Assembly: GCA_013400975.1 (NCBI GenBank)
Contig: WBMZ01009446.1
Coordinates: 122,141 to 186,140 of the forward strand
Length of the DNA stretch: 64,000 bases
Origin: Atrichornis clamosus
Taxonomy: Eukaryota; Chordata; Aves; Passeriformes; Menuridae
Direction of reading: 5' to 3'
Shown here: piece after piece, positions 63,824-64,000 of the stretch
Layout: each line of letters begins with the position of its first letter
Position numbering within the stretch: the stretch's first letter is position 1
The notes under the pieces: generated by a model
Database searches by the model: none
Told to the model about the DNA's origin: nothing
What the model saw: the letters and a program-made list of their open reading frames with translations, nothing else
Made by a program: the position numbers and the translations under genes

Positions 63824-63832
63824 GGTACTCAC
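63824..63832 (-). promoter_or_regulatory. Splice donor site of the CpG-island exon
   Basis: Minus-strand GTGAGTACC after CTTCCC. GTGAGT is a full match to the intronic part of the U1 consensus, while the exonic side (CCC) is weak. It is the clearest sign of transcription direction in the island. A 225-codon minus frame that appears to begin here actually starts at the GTG of this donor and is therefore not a real start. Confidence 0.65.
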
Positions 63833-64000
63833 GGGAAGGTGCAGCCCCTCTGCCCGAGGAGAAGAGGATCAAGGGAGTACCCGCGCTCTTCCTACTTCTT
63901 CTCCTGCTGCTGCCCGCTCGGCAGCCCGGCGAGAAGAGCCGCGGCGGGCGCGCTCCCGCGCTATCCCCTCCCTGGCGCCCCCGCCCCCGCCGCGCCGCGG
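63833..64000 (-). other. Probable first exon of a minus-strand gene (3' part; right end outside window)
   Basis: On the minus strand the sequence reads CTGCACCTTCCC followed by GTGAGTACC, a near-perfect vertebrate donor with GT at 63832-63831. The exon side contains no ATG in any frame. Two frames have stops. The third is open from the window edge to the donor (ending SSGRGAAPS), so either a 5' UTR exon or coding continuation from an upstream ATG is possible. A UTR is favoured by the position in the CpG island and the GC boxes at its upstream end. The gene cannot be named from this sequence. If this is right, most of the window is its first intron. Confidence 0.6.

Larger units (their letters stand above)
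63306..64000. promoter_or_regulatory. CpG island, probable promoter
   Basis: Base composition changes abruptly from AT-rich to dense CG dinucleotides at about 63306 and stays so to the window edge, a contrast found nowhere else in the 64 kb. GC boxes of the Sp1 type (CCCCGCCCCCGCC) lie at about 63979-63991, and a YY1-like GAAATGGCGAC at about 63400-63410. No TATA box is seen, as is usual for CpG-island promoters. With the minus-strand donor at 63832, the likeliest reading is the start of a minus-strand gene whose transcription start lies at or beyond the right edge. A bidirectional promoter is possible. Confidence 0.85.

Noticed and set aside
63155..63832. 225-codon minus-strand frame rich in R, C, H and P
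   Set aside because: It begins at the GTG of the splice donor, not at an ATG. Its length comes from GC-rich, stop-poor DNA and a 24-bp repeat, and its last third runs into AT-rich DNA giving only hydrophobic residues.
1..64000. Search by eye for tRNA, rRNA, snRNA, CRISPR arrays, bacterial operons and complete retroviral genomes
   Set aside because: None seen. The sequence is eukaryotic non-coding DNA with LINE and LTR relics, and RNA genes with weak sequence signatures could still be missed.

Overview
The window is AT-rich vertebrate nuclear DNA, almost certainly from a bird. It carries many degraded CR1 non-LTR retrotransposons, in both orientations and with CR1-type 3' ends. It also carries one solo LTR of the ERVL-like type common in neoavian birds, recalled from family knowledge and without a database search. 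There is no bacterial, phage, plasmid or CRISPR content. No complete protein-coding gene can be supported.

Layout. From the left: a CR1 fragment cut by the window edge (1-1240, +); unique DNA; a solo ERV LTR (about 4284-4769, -); a short CR1 3' end (6172-6378, -); a cluster of three same-strand CR1 pieces (10925-11222, 12038-12275 and 14450-15560, all +); 25 kb of mostly unique AT-rich DNA; a CR1 3' end (40631-40790, -); a CR1 fragment with the upstream half of the reverse transcriptase but no 3' end (about 42960-44062, +); a possible CR1 scrap (49855-49955, -); and a CR1 3' piece (57296-57830, -). The right edge (about 63306-64000) is an abrupt CpG island with GC boxes, a 24-bp minisatellite and a near-consensus splice donor on the minus strand.

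Interpretation. The simplest reading is that the island is a promoter with the first exon of a minus-strand gene, and that most of the window is its very long first intron. The exon may be 5' UTR, but one frame stays open back to the window edge. Several exon-like segments inside (strong acceptor and donor, some with open frames) are listed as low-confidence candidates, because 128 kb of two-strand sequence will hold such pairs by chance. The best are 19089-19262 (+, 57 open codons straight after a strong acceptor), 12687-12900 (-), 17453-17547 (-) and a 15-nt possible microexon at 32264-32278 (-).

I found no undescribed biological system here. The points most worth checking are the island with its minisatellite, the CR1 that lacks its 3' end, the 19.1-kb candidate exon, and a cluster of three TTC-N4-GAA motifs near 35.65 kb.
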